Shown piece after piece: positions 23,832-33,302 of a stretch of 33,992 nucleotides of DNA. Source of the DNA: Streptomyces sp. NRRL B-1347 (lineage in GTDB: Bacteria; Actinomycetota; Actinomycetes; Streptomycetales; Streptomycetaceae). The translations under genes and the position numbers were made by a program. The stretch lies in contig NZ_JOJM01000079.1 in NCBI RefSeq assembly GCF_000720325.1, forward strand, positions 1-33,992, given 5' to 3'. Within the stretch, counting starts at the first letter, position 1. Each line of letters begins with the position of its first letter. The notes under the pieces were generated by a model. That model was not told the origin of the DNA. It was given only the letters and a program-made list of their open reading frames with translations, and searched no databases.

Positions 23832-23837
23832 ATGCTA
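23832..23837 (-). promoter_or_regulatory. -10 of a putative leaderless promoter
   Basis: TAGCAT on the minus strand ends 8 bases before the ATG at 23823. No Shine-Dalgarno separates them. The -35 is unclear. Confidence 0.4.
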
Positions 23838-23935
23838 CCGACGGGTAGATCGTTCGGCGACGCCTGGGGGGCGTGGTCTCGGCCACGGTCGTACGCCGGG
23901 CGCGCGCGGCCGTTCCCCCTTGCGGCGCCCCGTGG

Positions 23936-23941
23936 TAGGAC
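23936..23941 (+). promoter_or_regulatory. Possible -10 of the AMP-ligase-like gene
   Basis: TAGGAC ends 6 bases before the ATG at 23948. The last base departs from the TANNNT pattern. The purine run GAGGG before the ATG is too close to serve as a normal Shine-Dalgarno. Confidence 0.3.
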
Positions 23942-23947
23942 GAGGGC

Positions 23948-25129
23948 ATGTCCGGTCTGCTGGTCGGCGAGGTCGTCCGGTCCGCCGCCGGGGCCGCCCC
24001 GCACCGCCCGGCCGTGGTGCTCGGCGGGCGCACGCTCACCTTCGCCGCCCTCGACGCGGCCGCCGACCGGGCCGCCGGTCTGCTGGCGGCCCACGGTGTG
24101 CGGCGGGGCGACCGCGTGGTGTGGCCGCTGGCCGGGGCCCCGGTCGAGACGCTCCTGGTGTACGCGGGGGCCGCGCGGGCCGGGGCGGTCCTCGTGCCGC
24201 TGGCCCGGGACGCGTGGTCGGCCCGTGTCGTACGGGCGGCGGCGCCGCGCCTGGTCCTGACGGACGCCGAGCGGGCGGCGGAGGGCGCGCGGCTCGCGAG
24301 GGCCGCGCGGGTGCGGCACGCCGCGCTCGCCGAGGACGTCGTACGCATCGAGGACATCGAAGACGCGGTACGCGCGGACGGCGACGGGCCCGCCCCGCCC
24401 GGGCCGTCCCCTCAGGAGCCCGAGGATCCCGAGCAGCCCGGGGAGAGGGACCCGCACCTGGTGCTCTTCGCCGGTCCCGGCCGGCCGCGCGGTGTCGTCC
24501 TGTCGCACCGCGCGAGCGTCCTGCGCGCGCACTGCGGCGGCCGTCCGGAGCCGCCGGGCGCCCTGGTGTGCGGCTTCCCCGCGGGGCACTGGGGCGTGTG
24601 GACCGCCGTGCTGCGGCAGTGGCAGGCCCGGGGCACCGTCGTCCTGCCGGAGGCGCCGGGGCCCGCGGCGATCTGCGCGGCCGTGCGCGAGCACCGGGCC
24701 ACGCGCCTGGTGTGCCCGCCCGAGGTGTGGTGGCAGGTCCTGGACACCGCCCCGCACCACCTGGCCACGCTGCGCCGCGCCGACACGGAGACGGCGGCGG
24801 GCGCCACTCCCGCGCGTCTGATCGAGGCCATCCGCACCGCGACCCCGGCGGCCCGCGTGCACGCCTTCCTCAGCACGCCCGAGGCGGGGGACATCGCCGC
24901 CATCGGCCACGCCGACGCGCGGGCCAGGCCCGGCAGCTGCGGGGTGCCCGTGCCGGGGGTGGCGGCGCGCGTCGCGCACGGCGAGCTGTGGGTGCGCGGC
25001 CCGCTGCTGTTCGACGGGTACCTCAAGGACAAGAAGGCCACGGACGCGGTGCTGCGGGACGGCTGGTTCCGCACCGGCCGCGCCGCACGCCTGGACGGGG
25101 ACGGCCATCTGCACCTCACCGAGCGCTGA
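23948..25129 (+). CDS. Degenerate AMP-binding (ANL superfamily) protein, likely inactive as ligase
   Basis: This 393-aa protein aligns by eye with the large N-terminal domain of acyl-CoA ligases: TLTFAALDAAADRAAGLLAAHGVRRGDRV at the start and ELWVRGPLLFDGYL with DGWFRTG near the end. The key motifs are broken. The A3 phosphate loop (about 171-184) reads LVLFAGPGRPRGVV, lacking the Ser/Thr-Gly-Thr and the Lys. The A5 site reads FLSTPEAGD instead of Y-G-x-T-E. The A7 Asp (normally TGD) is Arg378. The C-terminal domain of about 110 residues with the catalytic Lys is absent. The frame is intact, so it is probably a retained non-ligase protein rather than a recent pseudogene. Function unknown. Confidence 0.75.
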   Translation: MSGLLVGEVVRSAAGAAPHRPAVVLGGRTLTFAALDAAADRAAGLLAAHGVRRGDRVVWPLAGAPVETLLVYAGAARAGAVLVPLARDAWSARVVRAAAPRLVLTDAERAAEGARLARAARVRHAALAEDVVRIEDIEDAVRADGDGPAPPGPSPQEPEDPEQPGERDPHLVLFAGPGRPRGVVLSHRASVLRAHCGGRPEPPGALVCGFPAGHWGVWTAVLRQWQARGTVVLPEAPGPAAICAAVREHRATRLVCPPEVWWQVLDTAPHHLATLRRADTETAAGATPARLIEAIRTATPAARVHAFLSTPEAGDIAAIGHADARARPGSCGVPVPGVAARVAHGELWVRGPLLFDGYLKDKKATDAVLRDGWFRTGRAARLDGDGHLHLTER

Positions 25130-25165
25130 GCCCCACGACCCACGACCCGCGCCCCGGAACGCGGA

Positions 25166-25198
25166 ACGGCCCCGTCACCCGGAGGGCGACGGGGCCGT
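25166..25198. terminator. Bidirectional terminator between the AMP-ligase-like gene and ctaB
   Basis: An 11-bp perfect stem (25166-25176 with 25188-25198) with an 11-base loop lies between convergent genes. Confidence 0.75.
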
Positions 25199-25213
25199 GC
25201 AGGCCGAGCGGGG

Positions 25214-26161
25214 CTAGCGCAGGAAGGGGTCCACCGCGACGGCCACGAACAGCAGCGACACATAGGTGATGGACCAGTGGAACAGGCGCATCTCCTTGAG
25301 CTTGGCGCCGGTCTCCTCCGCCTTCGCGCGGTTCTGCAGCGCGTGCGCCTCCCACAGCCACCAGCCGCCCGTGGCGAGGGCGACGGCCGTGTAGAACCAG
25401 CCGGTGTAGCCGAGCGGCTGGAGCAGCAGCGAGACCAGGACCATGACCCAGCTGTAGAGGACGATCTGCCGGGCGACCACCTTGTTGGAGGCGATGACCG
25501 GGAGCATCGGCACGCCCACGCGCGCGTAGTCCTCCTTGACCCGCATGGACAGCGGCCAGTAGTGCGGCGGCGTCCAGAAGAACATCACGAGGAAGAGGAT
25601 GACGGGCGCCCACGACATCGAGTTGGTCACGGACGACCAGCCGATGAGCACGGGCAGACAGCCGGCGATGCCGCCCCAGACGATGTTCTGGGAGGTGCGC
25701 CGCTTGAGGATCATCGTGTAGACGACCACGTAGAAGAGCAGCGCGCCCAGGGAGAGCCAGGCGGACAGCCAGTTGACGGCGAGGCCGAAGAGCAAGGTGG
25801 AGACGACGGCGAGCGTGATGCCAAAGACCAGGCACTCGCGCGGGCTGACCATCCCCGTGACGAGCGGCCGCTGCGACGTGCGCTCCATGAGGGCGTCGAT
25901 GTCGCGGTCGTACCACATGTTCAGCGCGTTGGCGCCGCCCGCGGACAGGTAGCCGCCGAGGCAGGTGAGGAACACCAGCTTCAGATCGGGCACGCCCTGC
26001 TCCGCGAGGAACATCACCGGAACGGTGGTGATCAGCAGCAGCTCGATGATCCGCGGCTTGGTCAGCGCCACGAACGCCTTGACTCGGGCCCCGAACGGCC
26101 GGTGGCTCGGGCTCTGGCTCGTCCCGAGCGTCCCCACTGGACGGGATTCAACGGCCGTCAC
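25214..26161 (-). CDS. ctaB: Protoheme IX farnesyltransferase (heme O synthase)
   Basis: This 315-aa protein of the UbiA family, with nine or so membrane helices, transfers farnesyl to the vinyl group of heme B to make heme O, the substrate of CtaA. The first Asp-rich motif is [15 protein letters not shown]. The second, [17 protein letters not shown] loop, reads [25 protein letters not shown] is the family signature. The start is GTG 26161 (MTAVESRP), with AGGGG 5 bases upstream; GTG 26167 would add two residues. An ATG at 26263 would give a 349-aa form with a plausible ribosome site, but the extra part is unlike CtaB. Confidence 0.95.
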   Translation of the reverse strand: MTAVESRPVGTLGTSQSPSHRPFGARVKAFVALTKPRIIELLLITTVPVMFLAEQGVPDLKLVFLTCLGGYLSAGGANALNMWYDRDIDALMERTSQRPLVTGMVSPRECLVFGITLAVVSTLLFGLAVNWLSAWLSLGALLFYVVVYTMILKRRTSQNIVWGGIAGCLPVLIGWSSVTNSMSWAPVILFLVMFFWTPPHYWPLSMRVKEDYARVGVPMLPVIASNKVVARQIVLYSWVMVLVSLLLQPLGYTGWFYTAVALATGGWWLWEAHALQNRAKAEETGAKLKEMRLFHWSITYVSLLFVAVAVDPFLR

Positions 26162-26475
26162 GCACACCCCTGACAGAGACATCCCAGCAAGCCCACGACG
26201 GACTTCAGACATGAAGATCCGGTAAAGGCTCACGCGTACCACGCCACTGTAGACGTTGCCCATACCTGGCCCTTCGCGGGGGTGGGTTCGTGTTGAGCCT
26301 CCAGACGAGGGGTCTTCGGGGCCGAGGGCGCGAACGGACACCTCGGGCGGAATCGGAACCCAGATGAGCGGCCCCGACTTCACATGGTGAGAGCGGTGTC
26401 GCCCGTTCAGGAGGCGGATCCGAGCGGGCCCCGGCAGTCTGGAATGACTCGAAAAAATGCACGTTCTTACAGGGG
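26162..26475. other. Divergent ctaB-tkt intergenic region
   Basis: This stretch separates ctaB and tkt. It contains an in-frame upstream extension of ctaB (26162-26263) discussed under ctaB. A run of six A's with low local GC at 26453-26458 lies before the tkt promoter. I see no RNA gene, repeat or clear operator. Confidence 0.5.
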
Positions 26476-26481
26476 TAGGCT
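26476..26481 (+). promoter_or_regulatory. Putative -10 of the pentose phosphate operon
   Basis: TAGGCT is a good -10 for a transcript starting near 26488, giving a leader of about 60 bases. No good -35 is seen; the A-rich stretch CGAAAAAAT lies at the right distance. A small hairpin, GCCGGTG (26490-26496) with CACCGGC (26507-26513), would lie in the leader. Confidence 0.45.
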
Positions 26482-26546
26482 CGACAGCGGCCGGTGCGGT
26501 TCCTGCCACCGGCATTCGACATTGTGGAGAGGAGCCCTGACCCAGG

Positions 26547-28640
26547 GTGAGCATCAAGCCGACCACCACAGACCTCGAGTGGACCGATCTGGACCAGCGG
26601 GCCGTCGATACCGGCCGGGTCCTGGCCATGGATTCCGTACAGAAGGTCGGCAACGGCCATCCGGGTACGGCCATGAGCCTCGCGCCTGCCGCGTACACCC
26701 TCTTCCAGAAGGTGATGCGGCACGACCCGGCGGATGCCGACTGGACCGGCCGGGACCGATTCGTGCTCTCCGCGGGGCACTCCTCGCTGACCTTGTACGT
26801 CCAGCTCTACCTGGCCGGTTTCGGTCTTGAGCTGGACGACCTGAAGGCCTTCCGCACCTGGGGCTCGAAGACCCCGGGCCACCCGGAGTACGGCCACACG
26901 GTCGGCGTGGAGACCACCACGGGGCCGCTGGGCCAGGGTGTCGCGAACGCCGTGGGCATGGCGATGGCCGCGCGCTACGAGCGCGGTCTCTTCGACCCGG
27001 AGGCCGCCCCGGGCACCTCCCCGTTCGACCACTTCGTCTACGCCATCGCCGGTGACGGCTGTCTGCAGGAGGGCATCTCCGCCGAGGCGTCGTCGATGGC
27101 CGGGCACCAGAAGCTCGGCAATCTGATCCTGCTGTGGGACGACAACCACATCTCGATCGAGGGCGACACGGAGACCGCGATCTCCGAGGACACCGAGAAG
27201 CGCTACGAGGCCTACGGCTGGCACGTCCAGCGCGTGGAGCCCAAGGAGAACGGCGACCTCGACCCCGCCGCGCTGTACGAGGCGATCCAGCGGGCCAAGG
27301 CCGTCACGGACAAGCCCTCGTTCATCGCGATGCGCTCGATCATCGCCTGGCCCGCGCCGAACGCGCAGAACACCGAGGCCGCGCACGGCTCGGCACTTGG
27401 CGACGAGGAGGTCGCGGCCACCAAGCGCGTCCTGGGCTTCGACCCGGAGCAGAGCTTCGAGGTCGCCGACGAGGTCATCGCGCACACCCGCAAGGCCCTC
27501 GACCGGGGTGCCCAGGCCAAGGCCGAGTGGGAGAAGGGCTTCGCCGCCTGGCGCACGGCCAACGCCGAGCGGGCCGCCGAGTTCGACCGCGTCGCCGCGG
27601 GTGAGCTGCCCGCCGGCTGGCAGGAGAAGCTCCCGGTCTTCGAGGCGGGCAAGGGCGTGGCGACGCGTGCCGCGTCCGGCAAGGTGCTGCAGGCGCTCGG
27701 CGCGGTGATCCCCGAGCTGTGGGGCGGCTCCGCCGACCTGGCCGGATCGAACAACACCACGATCGACAAGACGTCGTCGTTCCTGCCCGCGGACAATCCG
27801 CTGCCGGAGGCGGACCCGTACGGCCGCACGATCCACTACGGCATCCGTGAGCACTCCATGGCCGCGGAGATGAACGGCATCGCGCTGCACGGGAACACCC
27901 GTATCTACGGCGGTACGTTCCTGGTGTTCTCGGACTACATGCGCAACGCCGTGCGCCTGTCCGCGCTGATGCACCTGCCGGTGACGTACGTGTGGACGCA
28001 CGACTCCGTCGGCCTGGGCGAGGACGGCCCCACCCACCAGCCCGTCGAGCACCTGGCGTCGCTGCGTGCCATCCCGGGTCTGAACGTGGTCCGTCCGGCG
28101 GACGCCAACGAGACCGCGGTCGCCTGGCGCGAGATCCTCACTCGCTGGACCAAGGTGTTCGGCAAGGGCGCCCCGCACGGCCTGGCGCTGACCCGGCAGG
28201 GCGTGCCGACGTACGACCGCGAGGTCACCGAGGGCGCGGCCAAGGGCGGCTACGTGCTGTTCGAGGCCGAGGGCGGCAGCCCCGAGGTCGTCCTCATCGG
28301 CACCGGTTCCGAGGTGCAGCTCGCCGTCGAGGCGCGCGAGCAGCTGCAGGCCGCGGGCGTGCCCACGCGGGTCGTCTCGATGCCGTCGGTCGAGTGGTTC
28401 GAGGAGCAGGACCAGGGGTACCGCGACAGCGTGCTGCCGCCGTCCGTCAAGGCGCGGGTGGCCGTCGAGGCGGGCATCGGTCTGACCTGGCACAAGTACG
28501 TCGGTGACGCGGGCCGCATCGTTTCGCTCGAGCACTTCGGTGCTTCGGCGGACGGAAAGGTCCTCTTCCGCGAGTTCGGGTTCACTGCCGACGCGGTCGC
28601 CGCGGCGGCACGGGAATCGATCGCGGCAGCCCAGCGCTGA
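26547..28640 (+). CDS. tkt: Transketolase
   Basis: This 697-aa thiamine-diphosphate enzyme moves two-carbon units between ketoses and aldoses in the non-oxidative pentose phosphate pathway. Motifs are [10 protein letters not shown], the cofactor site AGDGCLQEG followed by [10 protein letters not shown], and in the pyrimidine domain [19 protein letters not shown] and [18 protein letters not shown]. The start is GTG 26547 ([12 protein letters not shown]). The AGGAG upstream is 12 bases away, longer than usual. It is first in the operon tkt-tal-zwf-opcA-pgl. Confidence 0.97.
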   Translation: MSIKPTTTDLEWTDLDQRAVDTGRVLAMDSVQKVGNGHPGTAMSLAPAAYTLFQKVMRHDPADADWTGRDRFVLSAGHSSLTLYVQLYLAGFGLELDDLKAFRTWGSKTPGHPEYGHTVGVETTTGPLGQGVANAVGMAMAARYERGLFDPEAAPGTSPFDHFVYAIAGDGCLQEGISAEASSMAGHQKLGNLILLWDDNHISIEGDTETAISEDTEKRYEAYGWHVQRVEPKENGDLDPAALYEAIQRAKAVTDKPSFIAMRSIIAWPAPNAQNTEAAHGSALGDEEVAATKRVLGFDPEQSFEVADEVIAHTRKALDRGAQAKAEWEKGFAAWRTANAERAAEFDRVAAGELPAGWQEKLPVFEAGKGVATRAASGKVLQALGAVIPELWGGSADLAGSNNTTIDKTSSFLPADNPLPEADPYGRTIHYGIREHSMAAEMNGIALHGNTRIYGGTFLVFSDYMRNAVRLSALMHLPVTYVWTHDSVGLGEDGPTHQPVEHLASLRAIPGLNVVRPADANETAVAWREILTRWTKVFGKGAPHGLALTRQGVPTYDREVTEGAAKGGYVLFEAEGGSPEVVLIGTGSEVQLAVEAREQLQAAGVPTRVVSMPSVEWFEEQDQGYRDSVLPPSVKARVAVEAGIGLTWHKYVGDAGRIVSLEHFGASADGKVLFREFGFTADAVAAAARESIAAAQR

Positions 28641-28673
28641 CGCCCCCATACGACCAGTAGGAGATGTAATTCC

Positions 28674-29792
28674 ATGACAGACGCACTCAAGCGCCTCTCC
28701 GACGAAGGCGTCGCGATCTGGCTGGACGACCTGTCGCGCAAGCGGATCACGTCCGGCAACCTCGCCGAACTGATCGACCAGCAGCACGTCGTGGGCGTCA
28801 CGACCAACCCGTCGATCTTCCAGAAGGCCATCTCGTCCGGCGACGGCTACGAGCAGCAGCTCGCCGACCTCGCCGCGCGCAAGGTGACCGTCGAGGAAGC
28901 GATCCGCATGATCACGACGGCGGACGTCCGGGACGCCGCCGACATCCTGCGGCCGGTCTTCGACGCCACGGGCGGCCAGGACGGCCGGGTGTCGATCGAG
29001 GTCGACCCGCGGCTCGCGCACAACACGGCGGCGACGATCGCCGAGGCGAAGCAGCTGGCGTGGCTGGTGGACCGGCCGAACACGCTGATCAAGATCCCCG
29101 CGACCAAGGCGGGCCTCCCGGCGATCACCGAGGTCATCGGCCTCGGCATCAGCGTCAACGTGACGCTGATCTTCTCGCTCGAGCGCTACCGCGAGGTCAT
29201 GGACGCGTACCTGGCGGGCCTGGAGAAGGCCAAGGAGCGCGGCCTGGACCTGGAGAAGATCCACTCGGTGGCGTCGTTCTTCGTGTCCCGCGTGGACACC
29301 GAGATCGACCAGCGCATCGACGCGCTCGGCACCGACGAGGCCAAGGCCCAGCGCGGCAAGGCCGCTCTCGCCAACGCCCGGCTCGCGTACGAGGCGTACG
29401 AGGAGGTCTTCTCCTCGGACCGCTGGGTCGCCCTCGACAAGGCGCACGCCAACAAGCAGCGTCCGCTGTGGGCGTCGACCGGCGTCAAGGACAAGGCGTA
29501 CAAGGACACGCTGTACGTCGACGACCTGGTCGCGCCCGGCACGGTGAACACCATGCCGGAGGCCACGCTCGAGGCCACCGCCGACCACGGCCAGATCACC
29601 GGCAACACCATCGCCGGGACGTACGAGCAGGCGCGCGCGGACATCGAGGCCGTCGAGAAGCTCGGGATCTCGTACGACGAGGTCGTGCAGCTCCTGGAGG
29701 ACGAGGGCGTCGACAAGTTCGAGGCGGCCTGGAACGACCTGCTCAAGTCGACCGAGGCCGAGCTGAAGCGCCTCACCCCCTCGGAGGGCTGA
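28674..29792 (+). CDS. tal: Transaldolase
   Basis: This 372-aa enzyme transfers dihydroxyacetone from sedoheptulose 7-phosphate to glyceraldehyde 3-phosphate. The Schiff-base Lys is in [25 protein letters not shown] marks the N-terminal barrel. The length and motifs fit the longer actinobacterial/cyanobacterial transaldolase class. The ATG at 28674 has TAGGAGA 8 bases before it. It lies 33 bases after tkt. Confidence 0.97.
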   Translation: MTDALKRLSDEGVAIWLDDLSRKRITSGNLAELIDQQHVVGVTTNPSIFQKAISSGDGYEQQLADLAARKVTVEEAIRMITTADVRDAADILRPVFDATGGQDGRVSIEVDPRLAHNTAATIAEAKQLAWLVDRPNTLIKIPATKAGLPAITEVIGLGISVNVTLIFSLERYREVMDAYLAGLEKAKERGLDLEKIHSVASFFVSRVDTEIDQRIDALGTDEAKAQRGKAALANARLAYEAYEEVFSSDRWVALDKAHANKQRPLWASTGVKDKAYKDTLYVDDLVAPGTVNTMPEATLEATADHGQITGNTIAGTYEQARADIEAVEKLGISYDEVVQLLEDEGVDKFEAAWNDLLKSTEAELKRLTPSEG

Positions 29793-29796
29793 CACC

Positions 29797-31329
29797 TTGA
29801 CCGCAGTTCATGGAGCCAATCCGCTTCGTGACGCCGCGGACCGACGGCTCCCGCGCATCGCGGGGCCGTCGGGCCTGGTCATCTTTGGCGTAACGGGCGA
29901 TTTGTCCCGAAAGAAACTCATGCCCGCGGTGTACGACCTCGCCAACCGCGGTCTGCTGCCGCCGGGCTTCTCCCTGATCGGCTTCGCCCGCCGCGAGTGG
30001 CAGGACGAGGACTTCGCGCAGGAGGTGCACGACGCCGTCAAGGAGCACGCGCGCACGCCCTTCCGCGAGGAGGTCTGGCAGCAGCTCATCCAGGGCATGC
30101 GCTTCGTCCAGGGCAACTTCGACGACGACGACGCCTTCGAGCAGCTCAAGGCCACGATCCAGGACCTGGACAAGAAGCAGGGCACGGGCGGCAACTTCGC
30201 CTTCTACCTGTCGGTGCCGCCGAAGTTCTTCCCCCAGGTCGTCCAGCAGCTCAAGAAGCACGGCCTCGCGGACGCGCCCGAGGGCTCGTGGCGGCGCGCC
30301 GTCATCGAGAAGCCCTTCGGCCACGACCTGAAGTCGGCCCAGGAGCTGAACGCGATCGTCCACGAGGTGTTCGCCCCGGACCAGGTGTTCCGGATCGACC
30401 ACTACCTGGGCAAGGAGACCGTCCAGAACATCCTGGCGCTCCGCTTCGCCAACCAGATGTTCGAGCCGATCTGGAACCGGTCGTACGTCGACCACGTGCA
30501 GATCACCATGGCCGAGGACATCGGCATCGGCGGCCGCGCGGGCTACTACGACGGCATCGGCGCCGCCCGTGACGTCATCCAGAACCACCTGCTCCAGCTC
30601 ATGGCCCTGACCGCCATGGAGGAGCCCGCCTCCTTCGACGCGGACGCGCTGGTCGCCGAGAAGGCCAAGGTGCTCGGCGCCGTACGCCTGCCGAAGGACC
30701 TGGGCCGCGACACCGTGCGCGGGCAGTACTCCGCCGGGTGGCAGGGCGGCGAGAAGGCCGTCGGCTACCTCCAGGAAGACGGTATCGACGCGCAGTCGAA
30801 GACCGACACCTACGCCGCCGTCAAGCTGTCGGTGGACAACCGCCGGTGGGCGGGCGTGCCGTTCTACCTGCGCACCGGCAAGCGCCTGGGCCGCCGCGTC
30901 ACCGAGATCGCGGTCGTCTTCCAGCGCGCCCCGCACTCCCCCTTCGACCACACGGCGACGGAGGAGCTCGGCCAGAACGCCATCGTCATCCGCGTCCAGC
31001 CCGACGAGGGCATCACGGTCCGCTTCGGCTCCAAGGTGCCCGGCACGTCCATGGAGATCCGGGACGTGTCGATGGACTTCGCCTACGGCGAGTCCTTCAC
31101 CGAGTCCAGCCCCGAGGCGTACGAGCGCCTGATCCTGGACGTCCTGCTCGGCGACGCCAACCTCTTCCCGCGCACGGAGGAGGTCGAGCTGTCCTGGAAG
31201 ATCCTCGACCCGATCGAGCAGTACTGGGACGAGAACGGCAAGCCCGCGCAGTACCCGTCCGGCACCTGGGGCCCGGTCGAGGCGGACGAGATGCTCGCAC
31301 GAGACGGACGGAGCTGGCGCCGGCCATGA
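29797..31329 (+). CDS. zwf: Glucose-6-phosphate 1-dehydrogenase
   Basis: This 510-aa enzyme oxidises glucose 6-phosphate to the lactone, producing NADPH. The dinucleotide fold is VIFGVTGDLSRKKLMPAVYD; the substrate-binding active site is RIDHYLGKE; FYLRTGKRL and IVIRVQPDEG are further landmarks. The start is TTG 29797, four bases after the tal stop, with GGAGG 9 bases upstream inside tal. The nearby ATG is out of frame. The TTG start may lower expression relative to tal. opcA overlaps the stop. Confidence 0.97.
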   Translation: MTAVHGANPLRDAADRRLPRIAGPSGLVIFGVTGDLSRKKLMPAVYDLANRGLLPPGFSLIGFARREWQDEDFAQEVHDAVKEHARTPFREEVWQQLIQGMRFVQGNFDDDDAFEQLKATIQDLDKKQGTGGNFAFYLSVPPKFFPQVVQQLKKHGLADAPEGSWRRAVIEKPFGHDLKSAQELNAIVHEVFAPDQVFRIDHYLGKETVQNILALRFANQMFEPIWNRSYVDHVQITMAEDIGIGGRAGYYDGIGAARDVIQNHLLQLMALTAMEEPASFDADALVAEKAKVLGAVRLPKDLGRDTVRGQYSAGWQGGEKAVGYLQEDGIDAQSKTDTYAAVKLSVDNRRWAGVPFYLRTGKRLGRRVTEIAVVFQRAPHSPFDHTATEELGQNAIVIRVQPDEGITVRFGSKVPGTSMEIRDVSMDFAYGESFTESSPEAYERLILDVLLGDANLFPRTEEVELSWKILDPIEQYWDENGKPAQYPSGTWGPVEADEMLARDGRSWRRP

Positions 31330-32447
31330 AGATCGACCTTACGGACACCACGGCCAGCAAGATCAACAAGGCGCTCGTACAGGGCCGCCGGGCGATCGGC
31401 ACCCCGGCCGTGGGCATGGTCCTCACCCTCGTCATCGTCACCGACGAGGAGAACGCGTACGACGCCCTGAAGGCGGCCAGCGAGGCCTCGCGCGAGCACC
31501 CCTCGCGCACGCTGGTCGTCATCAAGCGCGTCTCGCGCTCGCCCCGGGACCGCACGTCCTCACGGCTGGACGCCGAGGTCCGCGTCGGCGCCGACGCGGG
31601 CACCGGCGAGACGGTGGTCCTGCGGCTGTACGGCGAGGTCGTCAACCACGCCCAGTCGGTGGTGCTCCCGCTGCTCCTGCCGGACGCCCCGACCGTCGTG
31701 TGGTGGCCGGTGAACGCCCCGCTCGACCCCGCCCAGGACCCCCTGGGCGCGCTGGCCCAGCGCCGGGTCACCGACACCTACGCCGCCGAGCGGCCCGTGC
31801 AGGAGCTGACCGCGCGCGCCGAGGCGTACCACCCCGGTGACACCGATCTGTCCTGGACCCGGATCACGCCGTGGCGCTCCATGCTCGCGGCCGCCCTCGA
31901 CCAGGTCACCTGCGAGGTCACCGCCGCCGAGGTGGAGGGCGAGGAGTTCAACCCGAGCGTCGAGCTGCTCGCGATGTGGCTCGCCGACCGGCTCTCCGTG
32001 CCGGTCAGGCGCAGCCTCTCCACGGGCCCCGGCCTGACCGGCGTGCGGATGGAGACCAACTGCGGTCCCATCGTGCTCGACCGTGCGGACGGCGCGCTCG
32101 CCACGCTCTCCATCCAGGGCCAGCCGGACCGCGCGGTGGCACTCAAGCGCCGCGAGACCTCCGAGCTGATCGCGGAGGAGCTGCGGCGCCTGGACCCGGA
32201 CGACACGTACGCGTCGGCGCTGAAGTTCGGCGTGGACCGGCTCGGCGAGGCGGTGCGGGCGGCCGCGGCCGCGAAGACCGCGGCGGAGCCGCCCGGTTCC
32301 TCCCCCTCCTCCCCTTCCTCCCCTTCCTCCCCTTCCTCCCCTGCCGAGCAGGCCCCGGAGGGCCGGGCCCCGGAGGGCGAAGAGCCCGCACCGAAGAAGG
32401 CGGCTGCCGCGAAGAAGGCCCCGTCGAAGAAGGCGGCCGCCAAGTGA
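31326..32447 (+). CDS. opcA: Glucose-6-phosphate dehydrogenase assembly protein OpcA
   Basis: This 373-aa protein is needed for full activity or assembly of G6P dehydrogenase in actinobacteria and cyanobacteria; it is adjacent to zwf as usual. Core motifs: MVLTLVIVTDEENAYDAL, TVVWWPVNAPLDPAQDPL, WTRITPWRSMLAAALDQ. The C-terminal 55 residues are an extension with five SSP repeats, then Glu/Pro-rich and Lys/Ala-rich sequence (KKAAAAKKAPSKK), probably disordered. The ATG overlaps the zwf stop by 4 bases; pgl overlaps its own stop by 4. Confidence 0.95.
   Translation: MKIDLTDTTASKINKALVQGRRAIGTPAVGMVLTLVIVTDEENAYDALKAASEASREHPSRTLVVIKRVSRSPRDRTSSRLDAEVRVGADAGTGETVVLRLYGEVVNHAQSVVLPLLLPDAPTVVWWPVNAPLDPAQDPLGALAQRRVTDTYAAERPVQELTARAEAYHPGDTDLSWTRITPWRSMLAAALDQVTCEVTAAEVEGEEFNPSVELLAMWLADRLSVPVRRSLSTGPGLTGVRMETNCGPIVLDRADGALATLSIQGQPDRAVALKRRETSELIAEELRRLDPDDTYASALKFGVDRLGEAVRAAAAAKTAAEPPGSSPSSPSSPSSPSSPAEQAPEGRAPEGEEPAPKKAAAAKKAPSKKAAAK
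32298..32342 (+). repeat. 9-base tandem repeat in opcA, encoding (Ser-Ser-Pro)5
   Basis: Five units of TCCTCCCCY run without interruption inside a 46-base all-pyrimidine tract. Each unit adds Ser-Ser-Pro, so length changes would stay in frame. Confidence 0.9.
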
Positions 32448-33244
32448 CCACTGCTCCGCAGCTCGTCGTCCACCGCGACAAGGAGCTGATGGCCCAGGCC
32501 GCCGCGGCGCGCCTGATCACGAAGATCGTCGACGCGCAGGCCGCCCGCGGCTTCGCCTCCGTGGTCCTCACCGGCGGGCGCAACGGCAACGGCCTGCTCG
32601 CGGCGCTGAGTTCGGCCCCCGCGCGCGACGCCGTGGACTGGTCCCGGCTCGACCTGTGGTGGGGCGACGAGCGGTTCCTGCCGGAGGGCGACCCCGAGCG
32701 CAACTACACGCAGGCCCGCGAGGCCCTGCTCGACTCGGTGCCGCTCGACCCGGCGCGGGTGCACCCGATGCCCGCCTCGGACGGCCCGTACGGGGTGGGC
32801 ACCGACACGGACGGCGCGGACGCCGCCGCCGAGGCGTACGCGGCCGAGCTGGCCGCCGCGGCCGGCCCCGAAGACCATGGCCCCGTGCCGACGTTCGACG
32901 TGCTCATGCTGGGCGTCGGCCCGGACACGCACGTGGCGTCGCTCTTCCCGGAGCTGCCCGCGGTCCGCGAGACGGAGCGCATGGTGGTCGGTGTGCACGG
33001 CGCGCCGAAGCCACCGCCCACCCGGGTCTCGCTGACGCTTCCCGCGATCCGGTCCGCACGCGAGGTGTGGCTGCTCGCGGCGGGCGAGGACAAGGCGAAG
33101 GCCGCGGCGATCGCCCTCTCGGGCGCGGGCGAGATCCAGGCCCCCGCGGCGGGCGCCTACGGCCGCTCCCGCACCCTGTGGCTCCTGGACGCGGCGGCCG
33201 CGTCCCAGCTGCCCCGGGGCCTGTACCCCCCGGCGTCACCCTGA
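32444..33244 (+). CDS. pgl: 6-phosphogluconolactonase
   Basis: This 266-aa DevB/Pgl enzyme hydrolyses 6-phosphogluconolactone to 6-phosphogluconate, the step after zwf. Motifs: FASVVLTGGRNG, LDLWWGDERFLP, ERNYTQAREALL, and GVGPDTHVASLFPE, where the common DGH is DTH. The start is GTG 32444, overlapping the opcA stop by 4 bases. It ends the operon; the hairpin 33251-33294 follows. Confidence 0.95.
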   Translation: MTTAPQLVVHRDKELMAQAAAARLITKIVDAQAARGFASVVLTGGRNGNGLLAALSSAPARDAVDWSRLDLWWGDERFLPEGDPERNYTQAREALLDSVPLDPARVHPMPASDGPYGVGTDTDGADAAAEAYAAELAAAAGPEDHGPVPTFDVLMLGVGPDTHVASLFPELPAVRETERMVVGVHGAPKPPPTRVSLTLPAIRSAREVWLLAAGEDKAKAAAIALSGAGEIQAPAAGAYGRSRTLWLLDAAAASQLPRGLYPPASP

Positions 33245-33250
33245 CCCACA

Positions 33251-33294
33251 CGCCGACGGACCCCGATCCACTGCCGGATCGGGGCCCGTCGGCG
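33251..33294. terminator. Bidirectional terminator after the pentose phosphate operon
   Basis: A 19-bp stem (33251-33269 with 33276-33294) has one A/C mismatch and a 6-base loop. It lies 6 bases after the pgl stop and 8 bases beyond the stop of the convergent MmpS-like gene, so it can serve both. Confidence 0.88.
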
Positions 33295-33302
33295 TACTGC
33301 CT

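Noticed and set aside
26205..29795. 1196-codon open frame on the minus strand opposite tkt and tal
   Set aside because: It lies opposite two highly conserved enzymes and its composition (runs of RDVV, LVGD, HAV) is that of a complementary-strand shadow. No ribosome site or domain was found.
32297..32342. Pyrimidine tract considered as a CRISPR or phase-variation switch
   Set aside because: Units are 9 bases with no spacers, so it is not CRISPR; 9-base changes keep the frame, so no on/off switching is expected.
32905..32945. DTH in place of DGH in 6-phosphogluconolactonase as a sign of lost activity
   Set aside because: The Asp and His are kept and, as far as I recall, the Thr variant is common in Streptomyces Pgl, so activity is likely normal.
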